From: Parietaria judaica
Taxonomy: Eukaryota; Streptophyta; Magnoliopsida; Rosales; Urticaceae
Assembly: GCA_954871525.1 (NCBI GenBank)
Contig: OX940864.1
Location: 1,110,001-1,174,000, forward strand
Direction: 5' to 3'
DNA length: 64,000 bases
The notes beneath the pieces are model-generated. The model made no database searches, was not told the origin of the DNA, and was given only the letters and a program-made list of their open reading frames with translations. Positions 10,904 through 24,222 of the stretch are shown one piece after another. The position numbers and the translations under genes are program-made. How positions within the stretch are numbered: position 1 is the stretch's first letter; each line of letters opens with the position of its first letter.

Positions 10904-13058
10904 TGTTGCAGAATTTGGATTTTGACTAATTGGCAACAAAAGCATCTTATTTAAAAAATAAAAAAGATAAAATATCCGAATGAAGAATAATATCTTTGGA
11001 GCGATAAAAGTTTGAACAAGGAACAAAGTTAATGATAAAATAAAAAAGAGGGACCATTGGGAAATTGGACACGTATCATGTGTATACGTATATACAAACG
11101 TGTATGTCAAATCAATGCAAGTTTTGGACAGAAAAAGGACAATAATGTCAAAATTATGTATCATGATGACATGATCTACAACAATTTAGGACTAGAAAAT
11201 ATCAAAATGGCATTATTTAAGTAAAAATTAAAAATTGTATTTTGGAGAAAAAAAATACTATTTTCATGTTATTGAATACTATTTGGGTACTATTTTTTTC
11301 ATGCTCTATTTTAGTCAAGTCCAACTCAATAATTTATTTTAAAATCACTAGTAAATATATATATTAAATTCGTTTAATTTATTACAAAATCTTTGTATTA
11401 AGGTATGAGATCTTTATCGACATTTTATTGTGAGACTTAGTGGTCCAAAATAATTTATGAATAGGATCGGTTTTACGGTGTAGTTTACCGTTTAATTTAA
11501 ACAATTCTTCTTTAATAGCTCTATACTTAACACGTCAGATTGCTTTATAATGGTCATAAATTCATAATAAAATATCTTTGAATAAGCTATGTGTTAGCAT
11601 ATAAATTTGGTGAGTAAATAATAAAATTATTTTATTGGACACCTATTATGTGCATACGTATTGGGGACATAAAAATGACAATAATGTAAAATTAATCTAC
11701 CACATAAGTACTATAAAAATACTATTTTCAAAGCTAAGAATTAAAAATAGATACTTGAAAAGCAAAAAATTAGGCTCATGCAATAGAGAAGTACACGTAA
11801 TGGCTTTGTTTGATGGAAACTAAACAACAATAATAATATCATTTCTTTTTGCCGTCAATGGCCTGATTTGGCTTCACATTTGGCCAAATTAGTCACCGGT
11901 TGTTGATACTATTTACACATGCAATCTCATTAAGGACTAATTGTCACAAATTAACCTTAAACTTTACTTATTAGAGCACATTGCCCCCCTAAACTTTAAT
12001 CTTTAACAAGAATGTGCTCTGTACTCTAAGAAAGTAGCACATTGCCCCCTAACTGTTAAAAATGTCAAGAAAGTTGACTCATTTGCGACACATTATTTAT
12101 TTGTGAATATTTTTATTAATTTTCTCAATTTTTTTAGATTTTATTTTACTAGTTCTTGAAAAATCATACTCGCTAATTTATCAACAATAATCTTATTTTA
12201 CAAACATAATTCAAGTGAGTCATGTAATGCATGTGTGCAATGTGACATGATTTGAGAAATAGAGGGGCGTCGTCGCTAAAAAATAAAATTCAAACATAAA
12301 AATGCACTCTTATTCAAAGTTCGGGGACATTAACCTTAATTTTCTTTCTCATTAGTTAATATTAATTAATAATTGATGATAGTTTGCTACTTGTCCAAAT
12401 GTGATCCGTTCCACTATTTTATTGTCCAAAAGATAAAATTGGACACAATCATCAATATCAATTCTTTTTTCTTTCTTTTTTTTTTTTATGGAAAAAATCA
12501 ATATCAATTCTTTAAAGAAGACTTTGGGTCGTCTTAAACAAATAAACATTGATTATGAATCGCAACAAATAAGATTTTGTGCAGCAATGCAATATCCGCA
12601 TGAATATTGCTTTAACATCCGAGAATTTAAAGCATGACTGTAAAAAGTGCCACGTAATGGGGTCTAAAATTCAAAGGGAACATTGGGCTGGCCACCTATA
12701 GGTGACGTGGCACGATTTAAGAGGCTGACTTTGGGGAGATGTATAACAGATAGATACATGCATGCACTGACAAAAAAGTGAATTAATTTTAATATGATAT
12801 TTATTTCACATTTTAATAAAAATAAAAAACTTTGACAAAACAGAAATTGTTGGCCTCTGAGATATTGACACGTGTTTAATCACATCAACCAATCAACAAA
12901 ATTGGGACCGACCACATGCAAAACAATTAGATAAAACAGTTTTTTTTTTTCCTCTTTTTCTTTTATGATTTTTTTTTTTTACATAGAAAATATTTTTGTT
13001 GTGGTTGAGAAGTTGTTTATAGTTATACTTTATAGGTGTGACATTCTTGTACTTTTAG
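10904..13058. other. AT-rich intergenic sequence
   Basis: No gene is recognised. The 11930-12330 stretch ('gcacattgcccccctaaac', then 'tagcacattgccccctaac') contains an internal direct repeat of the kind found in Mutator-like non-autonomous elements, but I could not define both termini. Poly-T runs occur at 12475-12487 and 12941-12980. Confidence 0.5.
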
Positions 13059-13071
13059 AAGATAACAAGGG

Positions 13072-13262
13072 CTAACCAAACAAGTTTGGCGCACGGGTAA
13101 ATTCACTACTCCTCTGTTCAAGAGGTTACGGGTTCAAATCCTTATGTGATTCAAATGAGTGCCTCATTTACATAATATATAAACTTGGCCAATAGTGCAA
13201 CATATTCTGTGCATTGTAACATTGACCGATAGTGCCACCCCATTCACAAAAAACAAAAAAAA
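13072..13262 (+). mobile_element. SINE retrotransposon
   Basis: This ~190-bp element is bounded by a 13-bp duplication, AAGATAACAAGGG, at 13059-13071 and 13263-13275. Near its 5' end is a tRNA-type A box (TGGCGCACGGG), and about 40 bp later a B box within GGTTACGGGTTCAAATCC. Together they form an internal RNA polymerase III promoter. The 3' end is an A-rich tail (AAAAAACAAAAAAAAAAG). Internal promoter, A tail and variable-length duplication together define a SINE. The family name cannot be given without a library search. Confidence 0.85.
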
Positions 13263-13275
13263 AAGATAACAAGGG

Positions 13276-14370
13276 TTGTGCGTTGTTGGATTGAACCATC
13301 CCGATACGACCAGATCCGCTCACATCAATCCGACAGTGTCCTTTACTTTTTATCTCCTCATTTGTTGACCGGTTTCCGAGTTTACGAGTAGTCAACCACA
13401 AAGTACTAAATAAAAAATAACCAGAACGGATTTTGGGCATAGGCCGCTATCTAGATCTCTACAACTAATTGTGCAGTTGGAAATTGCATGTTAACCTCTA
13501 AATTTATGATTAAACTGAAATTGCATATGCGTGGTTCAGTCTTCAAACGCTGACGGCGAGGCCAAGCCGCCGGAAGAGAAGGAGACACAGGAGAACATTG
13601 GAAGAAGCGGGACTTGAATTGTGAGAGATTATTATAGTTTGAGTTTGTCCATACATTTGGAGATGGGAAGGAGTAGGACTAAACCGGGACTGGAAATCGG
13701 GATTAAAACTATATTTTTAGTTTTTAAAATCGGACAGGGACAACGGACCGGAACTAGAATCGGAATAGAATAATTCACTAAAAATTGGGTATTGCTTTTT
13801 TTTTTTTTTGACGAAAAAAAAATTGGGTATTGCTAACAAGAGAAGCGTGAAAGAAATTGACCTTACTTTCCTTGTGTAATTAACCTTTTTGAGTGAAAAC
13901 TTCCAGCTTGGATAAAATGTCAATTTTGATATCTTATTATTAAATTGAAAAATAATGTGAAAGTGTTGGGAAAAAAGAAATCATTAATATCTGATAGATT
14001 AAATCTTATCATCAAACCGTGAGTCACGTCTAACAAAAGTATTGTTTTATCTGTATTTATGATTGAAAGTTTAAACATAAATTAATAAACGTATATCAAT
14101 TAATATATGTGTATATCAATTGGATATAAAATATACTATCAAGATAGTCGTAGAGTTCAGATCAGTGTTGCTAAGTACTCAACGAAGACACCCAACAATT
14201 TATTAGGAGAATGGCAGTTAAACGAAAACCGAACAAGGTCGAACGGTTCGGAACATTGAACATTCAAGAGCTTTCAACAATAACCAAAAAAAAAAAAAAG
14301 CAAAGAACGGAAACAAATTTCAGCAAGCAAGTACATACTGCATATACAATTTCAAAATCGCTAATTGAAT
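13276..14370. other. Intergenic sequence
   Basis: No gene is seen. At 13660-13790 there is a stretch with repeated CCGGNA/AATCGG-type motifs ('aaaccgggactgg', 'aaatcgggat', 'ggaccggaact') that resembles the interior of the hAT MITEs in this window. No ends could be assigned, so it is at most a remnant. Confidence 0.45.
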
Positions 14371-14378
14371 TGAATTGT

Positions 14379-14562
14379 TAGGGTTGAGAATTTAGGCCCC
14401 AAAGCCTGATTTCGGCTGGTCTTATCCGGTCCGGTTTCTGTTTTTAGAAAACCGAGCCTTTCGTAACCGAGATTAGGACGTGGACCTGGCCGGATCTTGC
14501 AAAGCTGAAAAACTAGAGACCAGGCTCAAAATAGCAAAAAACCATAACCAGTTCCACCCCTA
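14379..14562. mobile_element. Short hAT MITE (MITE 2)
   Basis: This 184-bp element has a perfect 8-bp duplication, TGAATTGT, at 14371-14378 and 14563-14570. The left end is TAGGGTTGAG and the reverse complement of the right end is TAGGGGTGGAAC, so the termini share TAGGGNTG. The interior has CCGG and AACCGAG motifs and no ORF. Its end type matches the other two MITEs. Confidence 0.8.
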
Positions 14563-14570
14563 TGAATTGT

Positions 14571-15412
14571 AATTTATTTGTTAAAAACGCAAGACGGGAA
14601 GGAAAAAGAAAAAAAGTACGCACAACGCATCAATAAACGGGAATGTCCAATAAGCTTAGAAGACTTCACATAGATTGAGTTTTGATTTGAAGCCATAAAC
14701 TTCCATGGTAACCTAAACTGATAAGAAGAAACTAAACGAGCACTTGTGCAAAAATTCTCGAAGCAAATCATGAAATGAGATAGGTACCTGAAGATCTCAC
14801 GCATTTGATTTCTTCCGGTTTTATGATAGGGCATCGAAGAGAAATCCCGCATGTGGAAATCTGCTGCAAAATTTATACCGAAGCTGAACAATACCAGTAA
14901 GAAAATCTGCAGAAATCAAAGCATGAACTTACCCAAATAACGGCAGAGATTAACAGTCGTATGCTACATGTAAAACCGGTAGAAGAGAAAATTAAGTGAA
15001 AGAATCTTACAGTAAGATGCGCTCGGAGAGAATTCACATTGAAGAAAGAAAAAAACTAATTTTATTAGGAATTTGAAATGTATATACAGGAGGCGTTCGT
15101 CTCTGACTCGTCAAAGCTACGACGAGGATACATTTTTCTCTACCACATAACTACCAAGACATACTAGAACAAAAAAGATCTTTACAGTCAATTTTGCCAA
15201 CTTAAGCACGGTAAATAAAACGAAAAAAAAAACATCCGGAAGGTTCACTCATAAACTAAGGCCTAAAAAGAATCTATATATTTGTGGATCGGAGAGGGGC
15301 AATTACTATTATATAATCGGTCATTTCTCGACAGAGGCGGGGTTTTTTTTTTCTTTTCTTTTGTCAATAATAGTATAATGAACAAGTACTTCTGTACAGA
15401 GAAAAAGCAGCA
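14571..15412 (-). other. 3' UTR / downstream region of the 14-exon gene
   Basis: This lies between MITE 2 and the stop codon at 15413. The part near 15060-15412 probably includes the 3' UTR. The open frame at 14574-14891 has no recognisable similarity and no supporting splice context, so I do not call a gene here. Confidence 0.45.
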
Positions 15413-18400
15413 TCAAACCATCATATTCAGGTCTGCGAGATCGTCCATCGGGATTTCAAGACCGCCCATGAAATCGTGATCTTGTAATCCTTCGTCGTCG
15501 ATGTTCAGCCACGTTCCGAGATCTTGACTTTGACCATCGAGATCGTCGGGAGCGCCAAGAACATCCATACCCGGAAGCTGCAGATGGGACAGATCCATGG
15601 ATTCCGGATCCTCCAGGCCGTCCAATCCGAATTCGTCCTTCTCTTTGCTGTTTCCGCTGTTGGTCAACTCGTTTGACTTTGACACGGAAGTCAACACGGG
15701 CTTGTGTTGGTCAACTGACATCTTGCCGAGAAGGCCGTTGACCGAAACTGACAATTGGGTTTTCTGCTTCGGCTTTGACTTGTTTTTCCTTTCACCTTTC
15801 GCGTTGGTCAACGAAGGACGGCCGAGTTTGGCAGTTCCGTTTCTTGACGAGACTTCTCTGTTGTGTGTTTTCCCGTCTCTGTCCCTCTCGCTCCGTTTCC
15901 CTTTTGCACTGCTTGAGAGAGAACCACCAATGGACGAAGGGGCATTTGCGGTATTCATGTTGTAGCCGGCAACATCATCAAGTGAGAGTTCCCTCTTCTT
16001 CACTCTATCTGACCACGTGTCTTCTTTTCCGGTAGCTTGTTCAGAAATTAGGGTTTCTGGAGAAACATCGTTATTATCAATGTTTTGACCAAACGGTGAA
16101 GCACTTTGTTGCGAAACCATAGAAGCTGGAGATTATAGAGAGGAATTGAGTGATTCTAGTGTAGAAATATAAAGATAGGAAGTACATTGTATATAAAAAT
16201 TATATTTAACTAGTTGTAAACGTAATTATAGCTAATTCGGTAGTTTCTTTAGGTGAATTACGTAAGCGTTATTTTATTTTAATTATTATAGACAAACAAC
16301 TACGTTGTAATCTATTAATATAATGGCATTAGAAAATAATTATCCCAAAAACTAGTATTTAGAAGAAGAAGAAAAAAAGGAACAAAATAATAATTTTTAT
16401 CAGATTCTATTAAATCCTAACAGAAAATATATATATATATATATATTTACAATAAATCTTAATTAAATCATGGGATTCGTCTACAAGTTTGCAAGTAAAA
16501 GACAAGACAGAAATTTTGTTACATACACACTTAATCATAAATTGACGCAACAAACATATACAGGATATTATACAGAAAATCAAAGAAGTACCTGAGATTT
16601 TCCCTTCCAAATACCGAATGGAAGCATAACCTTTGCTCGATTCACCGTCGGTGGCAGATTCCGCTTGTCGTGCACCATTGGCCTGGATTCTTGAATGAAG
16701 TATATCCCTGAACAAAGGCTCGCTAAAGCAGCTCGTGCCGGTGTCTTCGTATTTATGGACGTGATCTAATGTTCTTTTAACAAATGCAAACGCAGATTGC
16801 TTAGCCATCTTATTATTGGAACCCTTTCCACCAGAGCTAGAACCCCAACAAGCCTGAAAAAAAAAGTATTAGATAATATACAAAGAAATTTAGAGTGGCC
16901 ACCGCGGGTCCAGACCAGGGACACAATTGAATTGTGGGTGAAGACGACCACAACACGAGAATTACCCGATTACACAACGAAATAGTGAGTGAACTCGTAG
17001 TATGAATTGTTACAATAAGTAAAACTGAATTACCGTATACTTTTCGTACGCCATTGTAACGAGTTTTTCAAGAGAACGTTGTTCAAACTCCCTACAAAAC
17101 AAAAACATGATTATAGCATATGGTTAGAAGAATTAAACAAAAGGAAGAATAAGGCCGTCAAAAAAAGGGAAAGAATATTACTTCTCTTGATTCTCTTTTG
17201 CTGCTTCCGCAACCTTCAATATTCCATCCATCAAAGATTTCTTTTTGGAAGCCTATTTCATAAGAAAAACAATATTGAAATCAGGTTATTATGATAAAAG
17301 GTTTGATTCATGATTTATCAAATGGTTAAAGAACCAAATGCCACTAACGTAATTATGTTTTGGCGTTTACTCTTTCAATAGGCGGGTCCAATTTTCTTAG
17401 AACTTTAATTATTACAAGTTACATGATACCTTTTATTTATGTTTTGAGTGTCAGTGAGTTATTTTTGGCAAATAGCAATAAGGGAAAGATTAGGAAAATT
17501 TTATCTCTGTTATTTAGTGGTGGGGTTTAGTGCCATGGTCATGTTTTTGTTTTGTAGAGCTTTGGCCATGTTCCCGAAGGAACAGTCCGTTGTTTATGTC
17601 CTTCCTAGTAGTAAAGTATCCGGAAATCATCTTCTTGGTGATATCTGTTGGCTTTCATTTCGTTTTGGTATCGGTTCCGACCAAATTCGCCCTACGATAC
17701 ATTTAGTAGAATATGTAATTGTTTGATTGCAGATGTAAAGGACTATTAATGCTATTTAGATCACTGAGGTATATTAGTACCTGTTCTTGATATAGCGCCT
17801 CGTATTTACTAATCTCGTCGCTGATCTCTTCATCACCCAACTGTGCCATGCCGGGCTTAACAGAAGTCTATAATTAGATTAAAAATAGATTAGAAAATGG
17901 AGACATATTCAAGCATCTAAATAAGAACATACCATGGGTTCTGGGAATATTCCAACGCTTTGAATCTCCAAGAGGAGTTTCTCTTTGAATGGCATATTCG
18001 CGTACTGAAACTCCGATACCGCCTTGGTGGGCATAAATGCTTGATCCGAGGGTAACCCATTCATTGTTTTGAAGTTTGAACTCATATCAGTTTCAGGTTG
18101 ATATTGTTCAGGTTTTCCCAGCACGGTGTGACCATTATAACCAGAATGCCCAGAAAACGGAAAGTTTAGCAGCGATTGATTATCCAAACTATTTATTCCA
18201 AACTCCTCATCGAAACTAGAGTCAAATTCCGACCCGTATATATCGCCTTTGAGATCTTCACTAGCACTGTTGTAATCTTCCTCTGAGATAAGAGCTGCTA
18301 TAAGTCTTTGGCAAAGCGGGATTTCGCTGGGATCTTCTTCAAGCGATTCGTCATTCTTCAATTCACCGTCTGTTAAACCAAATCCGCTTGAAGGAACTGG

Positions 18401-21400
18401 GTTGGGAGTAGGTGTAGTTGCATCGTTGTTTGCCTGGTGTTTTAAGTCAAAGTCAAACAAATTGAGAGGGAAAAAAAAGTTGACAAAAAAGAACGGTAAC
18501 AGCGATATATTAGAGTTATAGAACCGTATCTATGAGACCATCACCTGTTGCTTTAAGTAATCAATGTCTGAATCGGAGATGAAACCGAAAAATGGCTCCA
18601 TCTGCTTCCAGAATTGGCTCGAGCAGGCTAAGACTGCACCGAAAAATTAATTAAAATTACAACTAATTCATAACTATAAGCAACCAAATAAGAAAAATGT
18701 GCCAGAAAACTACCAGGATTAGCGACAGCGTTTGCAGCAGCCAATAGCTCATCGTGTACATTGTCAGACCCAACTAATACATGAAAAACCAAGTGAATCA
18801 GAGAGTAGAACAAACTTACGAATAGAAAATGAAAAACGTTGGTTCATACTAAGGAAGTCATTAAATAGCTACCCAGAAATTCTGAAGCCCCGCTAATCCC
18901 TGTATGTTTTTGACGTGTATACGCCTTTCGGTCGGAAAGTTTTCTAGATGGTGGACGACCCGCCTTACTGAAGAGTTTCAAAATATATTAGATTCCACTC
19001 CAAGTAAAAGATACAAGCAGAAACACAAATCTCCCTCAATTTTACTCATTGGAGAATTTGACCCCTGAACTTTGTTTTGGTGCACTTTGCTCATTTAACT
19101 TTTTAATTTGGTGCAAATACCTCCTAATGAAGGAAGATATTTCTGCATCAAAATAAAGGCTCATGGAAAGAAATGCACCAAAATGGAAGTCATGGTGCAA
19201 AGCGCACCGAAAGGGGGATTGCCACCAATTACTCTTACTAGCAAAACATATCAAACTGGAAAATGTTAAAAACCTTTCGCTCTTTTCGATCCCATGCCTT
19301 GCACTTCTGAGCTGCTTTGCTGTGCCAACAGGGCTAGTCTTCTCAACCGTCAGTGGCATAAGAGATCTTGTCGAAGCAAATCCCCTACCAGTCCTTCCCT
19401 GTCTACGAACACCGTCCCCAACATCTTCCCCAGAACTTAGCTTATTCTTTCTCGATGAAATGACTAGATTAGACATCTTTTGACCTTTCTCGTCCACGTC
19501 ATCACACTTCTTCACTTTCTCTCTTGAGGACTTTATATCAGCAGCTCCTGACTCCTCACTCTCAGACAAAGGTTCGCCTTTCATCTTCGGGGAGTTGCTC
19601 GAAATGCGTTTTCCAAATCCAAAACCAACGTTGTCATTACTAGTGACATCAGACGGGCTATTTTCTTCGGTATTCGTAACGATCGGAACGAGATTCGATC
19701 GGCGTGCCGTTCGGGAGATTTTCTGAGGCCTTTGGCCAGCCCAGGTGGCGACAGGTGGCGAGGAGGATCTCGCTGACGTCATGCGTTTTCGGTTGCTCAC
19801 GCCGGAAGGAGGCTTGTTTGTGCAGGCGTTCATTTCCCAGTCGTTGGAAACAGGGGATCGGTGAGTGGCAGGTGAAGACTTGGGTAGAGAGCTTGTACCT
19901 GATCGTGGGCCCCGGACGGAAGGACTTGCTTTTGGGTTTGAGACAGGGCTGGCTGAGTTTGACTCATCCCGAGCATTGACCCTGAAAATTTTCCCGAAAT
20001 GAGTTAATCTTGTCTCTAAGATTGACTTAGACTAACTGATTAACAAGAGGGCCATTTTTTAGAATGACATACTTCTTCAGCTCTAACCCTGAAAGTTTCT
20101 GAGATTGAGTAAATAATGTTTTTAAAATTTGATTTTTTGACTAATTTATTAACCCAGAGTAGCCATTTTTTAGGATAAAAACGCTTCGGAGTTGTGAAAG
20201 AGATCGTTTATTACACTGACCAATAAAGGGGGGAAAGGGAAACGGATGAAACTTAATATGTAAATTAAAATAATTAAAAACAGATTTGGGAGAAAATGTG
20301 GGTATTTGATGGCAAGCTGAACATACTTATTGACAGCTCTAAGGTTGATCCTTTCCTTGTCCGATGCAATTGGTCGGTCTCTCTTTTCGTTCATAATGGG
20401 GCTGCTATCTGGATCAGCTCTCGGAGTGGATGAGCGCATTCCCGAGCTACTCTGTGGTAACATTCCATCTGATTTTCCAGCTCCAACAATACTACCAGTG
20501 ACTCCAGGCCTATAAAAACATAATACCAGCACTTAGAAATCCTTCTCGGCATCAACATTTGTGATGAAAACAAGTTGAAAAGTGGTTAGAAAATATAGTT
20601 ACTTTAACATGTCCATGTTCATACTTGAAATTAAAAGACTGACAAATAAAATGTCCAAAATCATAATCTACTGCTAAAGCAAAATTAAAAAATTATAGGG
20701 AAAAGAAACATATATTCAAAACTAGTACAAAGGGCTACGCAGTTTTTTTATCTGAATCCAGATTTTTTTTTGCTCCAGCATAAAACTTTTACTCCTATCC
20801 AGAAGTTAGAATGCATTATACATATGCCCGCGGACATATATAATATATTGATGAGCTCTAGGTGTGAAGATTTTGAAGTCCTACCTAAATCCATGAGAGT
20901 CGTTATTTAACCTCGATCGAGAATCAGAAGCCGGTCTATGTTGCATTCCTTGCTTAGCTTCCCGATAGCCATCGTTTGGTTTACTTGGCATTGTGCTCGG
21001 AGAAACCTCTGGTTTTATAACAGATCTCTTTTTCTTCATCTTCGATTTATCCCAGCCATCAACTCCGATTGATAAATTCCTATCTTCTCCCTGAACAGCA
21101 CCACTATTTGCAAGCCTCGCCACTTCTCTATCTCTATCGACCGTGTCTGATTGTCTCATTAGGGCATTATTACGTCCCTCCATCTAGAATTATGAAATCT
21201 ATGTCAATCCTCTTATACAGCAAATTCAAAATATTATAGAAGGAAATAACCGAATATGGCGCTGATACATACAATGTTCCAGAACCTACCAAAATCATAA
21301 TTATAGAAAATTGTAACAGCATTAATTACTTACCATTCCATACGACTAAGAAGTTTTTCGGTAGTCATTAAAATAAATAAAAAACCGAGTAAGTACATGC

Positions 21401-21789
21401 ATTTCAGTAAAAGTGGGAGTCAAACACCAAAACATATGATATAACCCACATAAATGCATACCTTAGCATCGACAAAAGAAGTTCGTGTACGTTTGTTTGG
21501 TAGAGAAGCTTTTATCCGTTCTTCCGACTTCTGTTGCTCGATTTCAAAACTACCCGGGAGAGAGTGACTTTGCACGCCTATCTTTCCCATGTTAGGCCCA
21601 AGGCTAGACCTATCACTTGACAACAACGAACCAGAACGATCACCTGGAAAACCTTCTGGCCGAGACCTCTTTTTAGATGGTACTGTCGGGAAAAATTTAT
21701 TGAACACGGATAACGCCTCGTTGAAAATTTTCACACGTTCCCTGTTATCACGCTATGTTATATACTGTTGCCAAATCAAAATCAAGATG

Positions 21790-21873
<84 letters not shown>

Positions 21874-22650
21874 CAATTTCCCAAAAGAAGGAAGACAAAT
21901 TAGTGCAGCTATTAATGTGATTATTCCAACTATAATTATACTTAGTATAATAGCTGTTACGATCATAGCGATGATCGTCATTCTTAGCTTCATTATTTAG
22001 ATAACTATTAAAATAATTTGTGGGTTCATTTATAGAAGAGCGGTTATTCCCAATATCAAAAACTTCATTTTTGCTGTCAAAATGTATGGGGTAACTATAA
22101 TGATTACTATCCCTAACCAAAAAGTTCATCGTATACCAAATTCCCAGCGATGCCGATTAAATGATAAAAATTATTGTAACTAGAATCTTCAATCTTGCTC
22201 CCACTAAGTATGTATTTATCCATAAAGGAATTACCGGGCCTTGACACTGCTCTCACGTAGAACGGCTTTGACCCGTTTGACTTCCTCTGCCGCCGGAGAT
22301 TGCGTCATCTTTCCTTTTGTTGAACCTGAAGGAGATTCATCGGGCGTAAGCCCAAGAGCAGCGTTTACATGTCGTTTGAAGTCCCCTTGGCGCAAAGATT
22401 TATGCTCTGCAGCCACCACTTTGGGATCAAATCTCATGCAGTTAAAGAAGCTCATAAGATCCCCTTGAGTCGATGAGGAGGTGCTTCTTGACATGTTTGG
22501 AAGAGAAGACAAGATTGGATTATCCATGTTCTCACGAAAGCTACTTGATCGATCCAATTGAGCAGCTATGTGGGATCCACGCTGCCCACCGATATATAAA
22601 GGCCGATCCGGGCTACTAGAGGAGATATCAAACTTGCTCGATGTTGCCAT
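15413..22650 (-). CDS. Large plant-specific protein of unknown function (At4g29790/At2g19390-like)
   Basis: Fourteen exons join in frame to 1039 aa: 22650-22235, 21741-21462, 21183-20885, 20509-20327, 19981-19274, 18967-18873, 18773-18714, 18627-18545, 18433-17933, 17867-17781, 17252-17182, 17091-17034, 16853-16592, 16125-15413. No catalytic domain is visible. It begins MATSSKFDISSSSPDRP and is Ser/Arg/Lys-rich and probably disordered through ~residue 450, with basic patches such as KSKMKKKRSVIK that suit a nuclear protein. A conserved-looking acidic and hydrophobic middle (FWKQMEPFFGFISDSDIDYLKQQ region, LCQRLIAALISEEDYNS) is followed by a likely coiled-coil stretch (EEISDEISKYEALYQEQ to AYEKYTACWGSSS). 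The tail is acidic (LNIDDEGLQDHDFMGGLEIPMDDLADLNMMV region). Related plant proteins are annotated 'serine/arginine repetitive matrix-like' or hypothetical. The acidic tail and coiled coil suggest a chromatin or transcription adaptor, but that is inference only. Confidence 0.88.
17253..17780. other. Long intron 10 of the unknown gene
   Basis: This 528-bp intron is longer than its neighbours. An open frame on the plus strand lies inside it (17448-17726). It has no recognisable similarity and is antisense to the gene, so I treat it as intronic sequence or an old insertion. Confidence 0.5.
21789..21871. repeat. (TAA)n microsatellite in intron 1
   Basis: About 27-28 uninterrupted TAA/TTA units lie within intron 1 of the unknown gene, which runs from 21742 to 22234. 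The array produces long poly-Leu, poly-Tyr and poly-Ile open frames on both strands; these are artefacts of the repeat. Confidence 0.95.
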
Positions 22651-24180
22651 TTTGCACCACTAACCAATAAAATACAGGGGTGCATGACAAAGCTACGGAA
22701 CTAAAGCACATGAACCCTAAAGATCTCAAGGATTATTATTGCGTAGTTTATCTGCAAGCAATGTAGAGAAGAGATGAGATATTAAAAAAGAATATGGAAA
22801 GTACGGAAATATTTTCTATATAGTAATTATACGTGGTTATTTGTTGTATTATAGCTAATTAGACAGGTTTGGAGTTAATAAATTATTATAATTAGCTGTT
22901 GATCAACTTATTGATGAATGGAGTTGTAACTCGATAACTATTCACGGATAACCAAATAAAGAAGAAAAAACTTTCTCCAAAATCTACAAGCAATCTCTAA
23001 CCGCACTAGATTATTGCCTTATTACGTAAATGAACTTCTCTCTAACTGAATTACTTCAAAAGAAACTTTATTACTTAAGTTACGGGCCCTTATTTTTGCT
23101 GCTATGTATTTCTAGCAGTCAGTTATTTAATAAAATAGGGAATATCCGGCACATGCAACGAGCTAAAAAGAGCACCACTATAATGCATTATTAAATATAC
23201 GAAATTAAGCAATATACGAAATGCAATTTACCACTTCAAATTAGGCCAACAAGCCGGCAAAAGGGGATGTAAAGAGCTCATTCCCGCCAGCATTGACGAT
23301 CGCACTGTTCGAACATTCAATATCAAACTCGAAAAATCTGAATCCTCTGCTATGAGCCTCCCAAAGAGAGCCAAACAGTAACACACTGCACAGACGATTA
23401 ACGTCAGAATAAAACGAGCTTAAGCATCAGTTCGGAAATTAAAGAAACCAAAGTAAATGAAATGGATCGCAATCAAGATAATAGTAAACGTAAGAATTCG
23501 AACTCGAACTCGGCTTATCAAACTAAGAAATCGAACTCTAAATTTCACAAAACCCTGTCCGAGCTAAAGTCGGAACTACTCAGACATTACTCGACGTAAC
23601 TACCAATTCCATTTCAGCTCAAATTCAACACACATTCATAAAAACGATCCCTAATCTCAAGCAAGCTAGTAGAAATCCTAGTAACGAGATCACATTCACA
23701 CAGAATCCGAATCATCCACCATTAAACGCACACAGAAGCAAGCTCAACGACACTCGAAACCACCGAAACCGAGCTGAATTACTACACTTCGAAGACCGAG
23801 GTCCACGCAACCTACTTCCTCACTAATTTTCCAGACAAGCCTCAGCTTCAGCTGTTTGGCTTCCGAGAAAATTCAATCACCAAAAAAAAAAAAAACGAAG
23901 TCACTCACCGAATCACGCGATTATCACGGAAAGATGAAGTAGCTCACCTTGAATTAAATAGAAATAAAAAAAATCGCGGCAAGAGGAGCGAGAAAGCTCG
24001 CGGATTGGGGATTTTCTCGGATCCCAAACAGGCAGAGAATCGGCGATCGGAGACGAAGGATTCTGAATTTGATTTTGATTTTAATTTATAATTTTTTATG
24101 GGTTTGCGATTGGACTTTTTTAGGGTCGCCGAGGGAGATCAGAGTCCGAAACATTTAGATTCAGCGATTCGCGATATTAA
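22651..24180 (-). other. 5' leader region of the unknown gene
   Basis: No coding exon is seen upstream of the ATG at 22650. The stretch from about 23230 to 24060 is less AT-rich than flanking DNA and contains good splice-like sites, so it probably holds non-coding 5' exon(s) and a leader intron. The transcription start is likely near 24050-24200. Confidence 0.45.
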
Positions 24181-24191
24181 ATGCGCCAAAC

Positions 24192-24222
24192 GACGCCGTT
24201 TCGCTCTCATTCGACGCCGTTT
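24192..24222. promoter_or_regulatory. Duplicated GACGCCGTTT promoter motif
   Basis: GACGCCGTTT occurs at 24192-24201 and again at 24213-24222, 21 bp (two helical turns) apart. The first copy is part of the near-palindrome AAACGACGCCGTTT. This lies at the probable start region of the minus-strand unknown gene. The spacing and repetition suggest a real core-promoter element; the binding factor is unknown to me. Confidence 0.5.

Noticed and set aside
13072..13262. tRNA gene suggested by the GGTTCAAATCC B box
   Set aside because: No cloverleaf with acceptor and anticodon stems can be formed, and the duplication plus A tail shows a SINE.
17448..17726. 92-aa plus-strand ORF
   Set aside because: It lies antisense inside intron 10 of the unknown gene and has no recognisable similarity.
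19025..19240. Possible MITE in intron 5 of the unknown gene ('gaactttgttttggtgcac' and its inverted relatives)
   Set aside because: The inverted similarity is partial and no target duplication could be seen.
21748..22129. Open frames with poly-Tyr, poly-Leu and poly-Ile
   Set aside because: They are translations of the TAA microsatellite in an intron.
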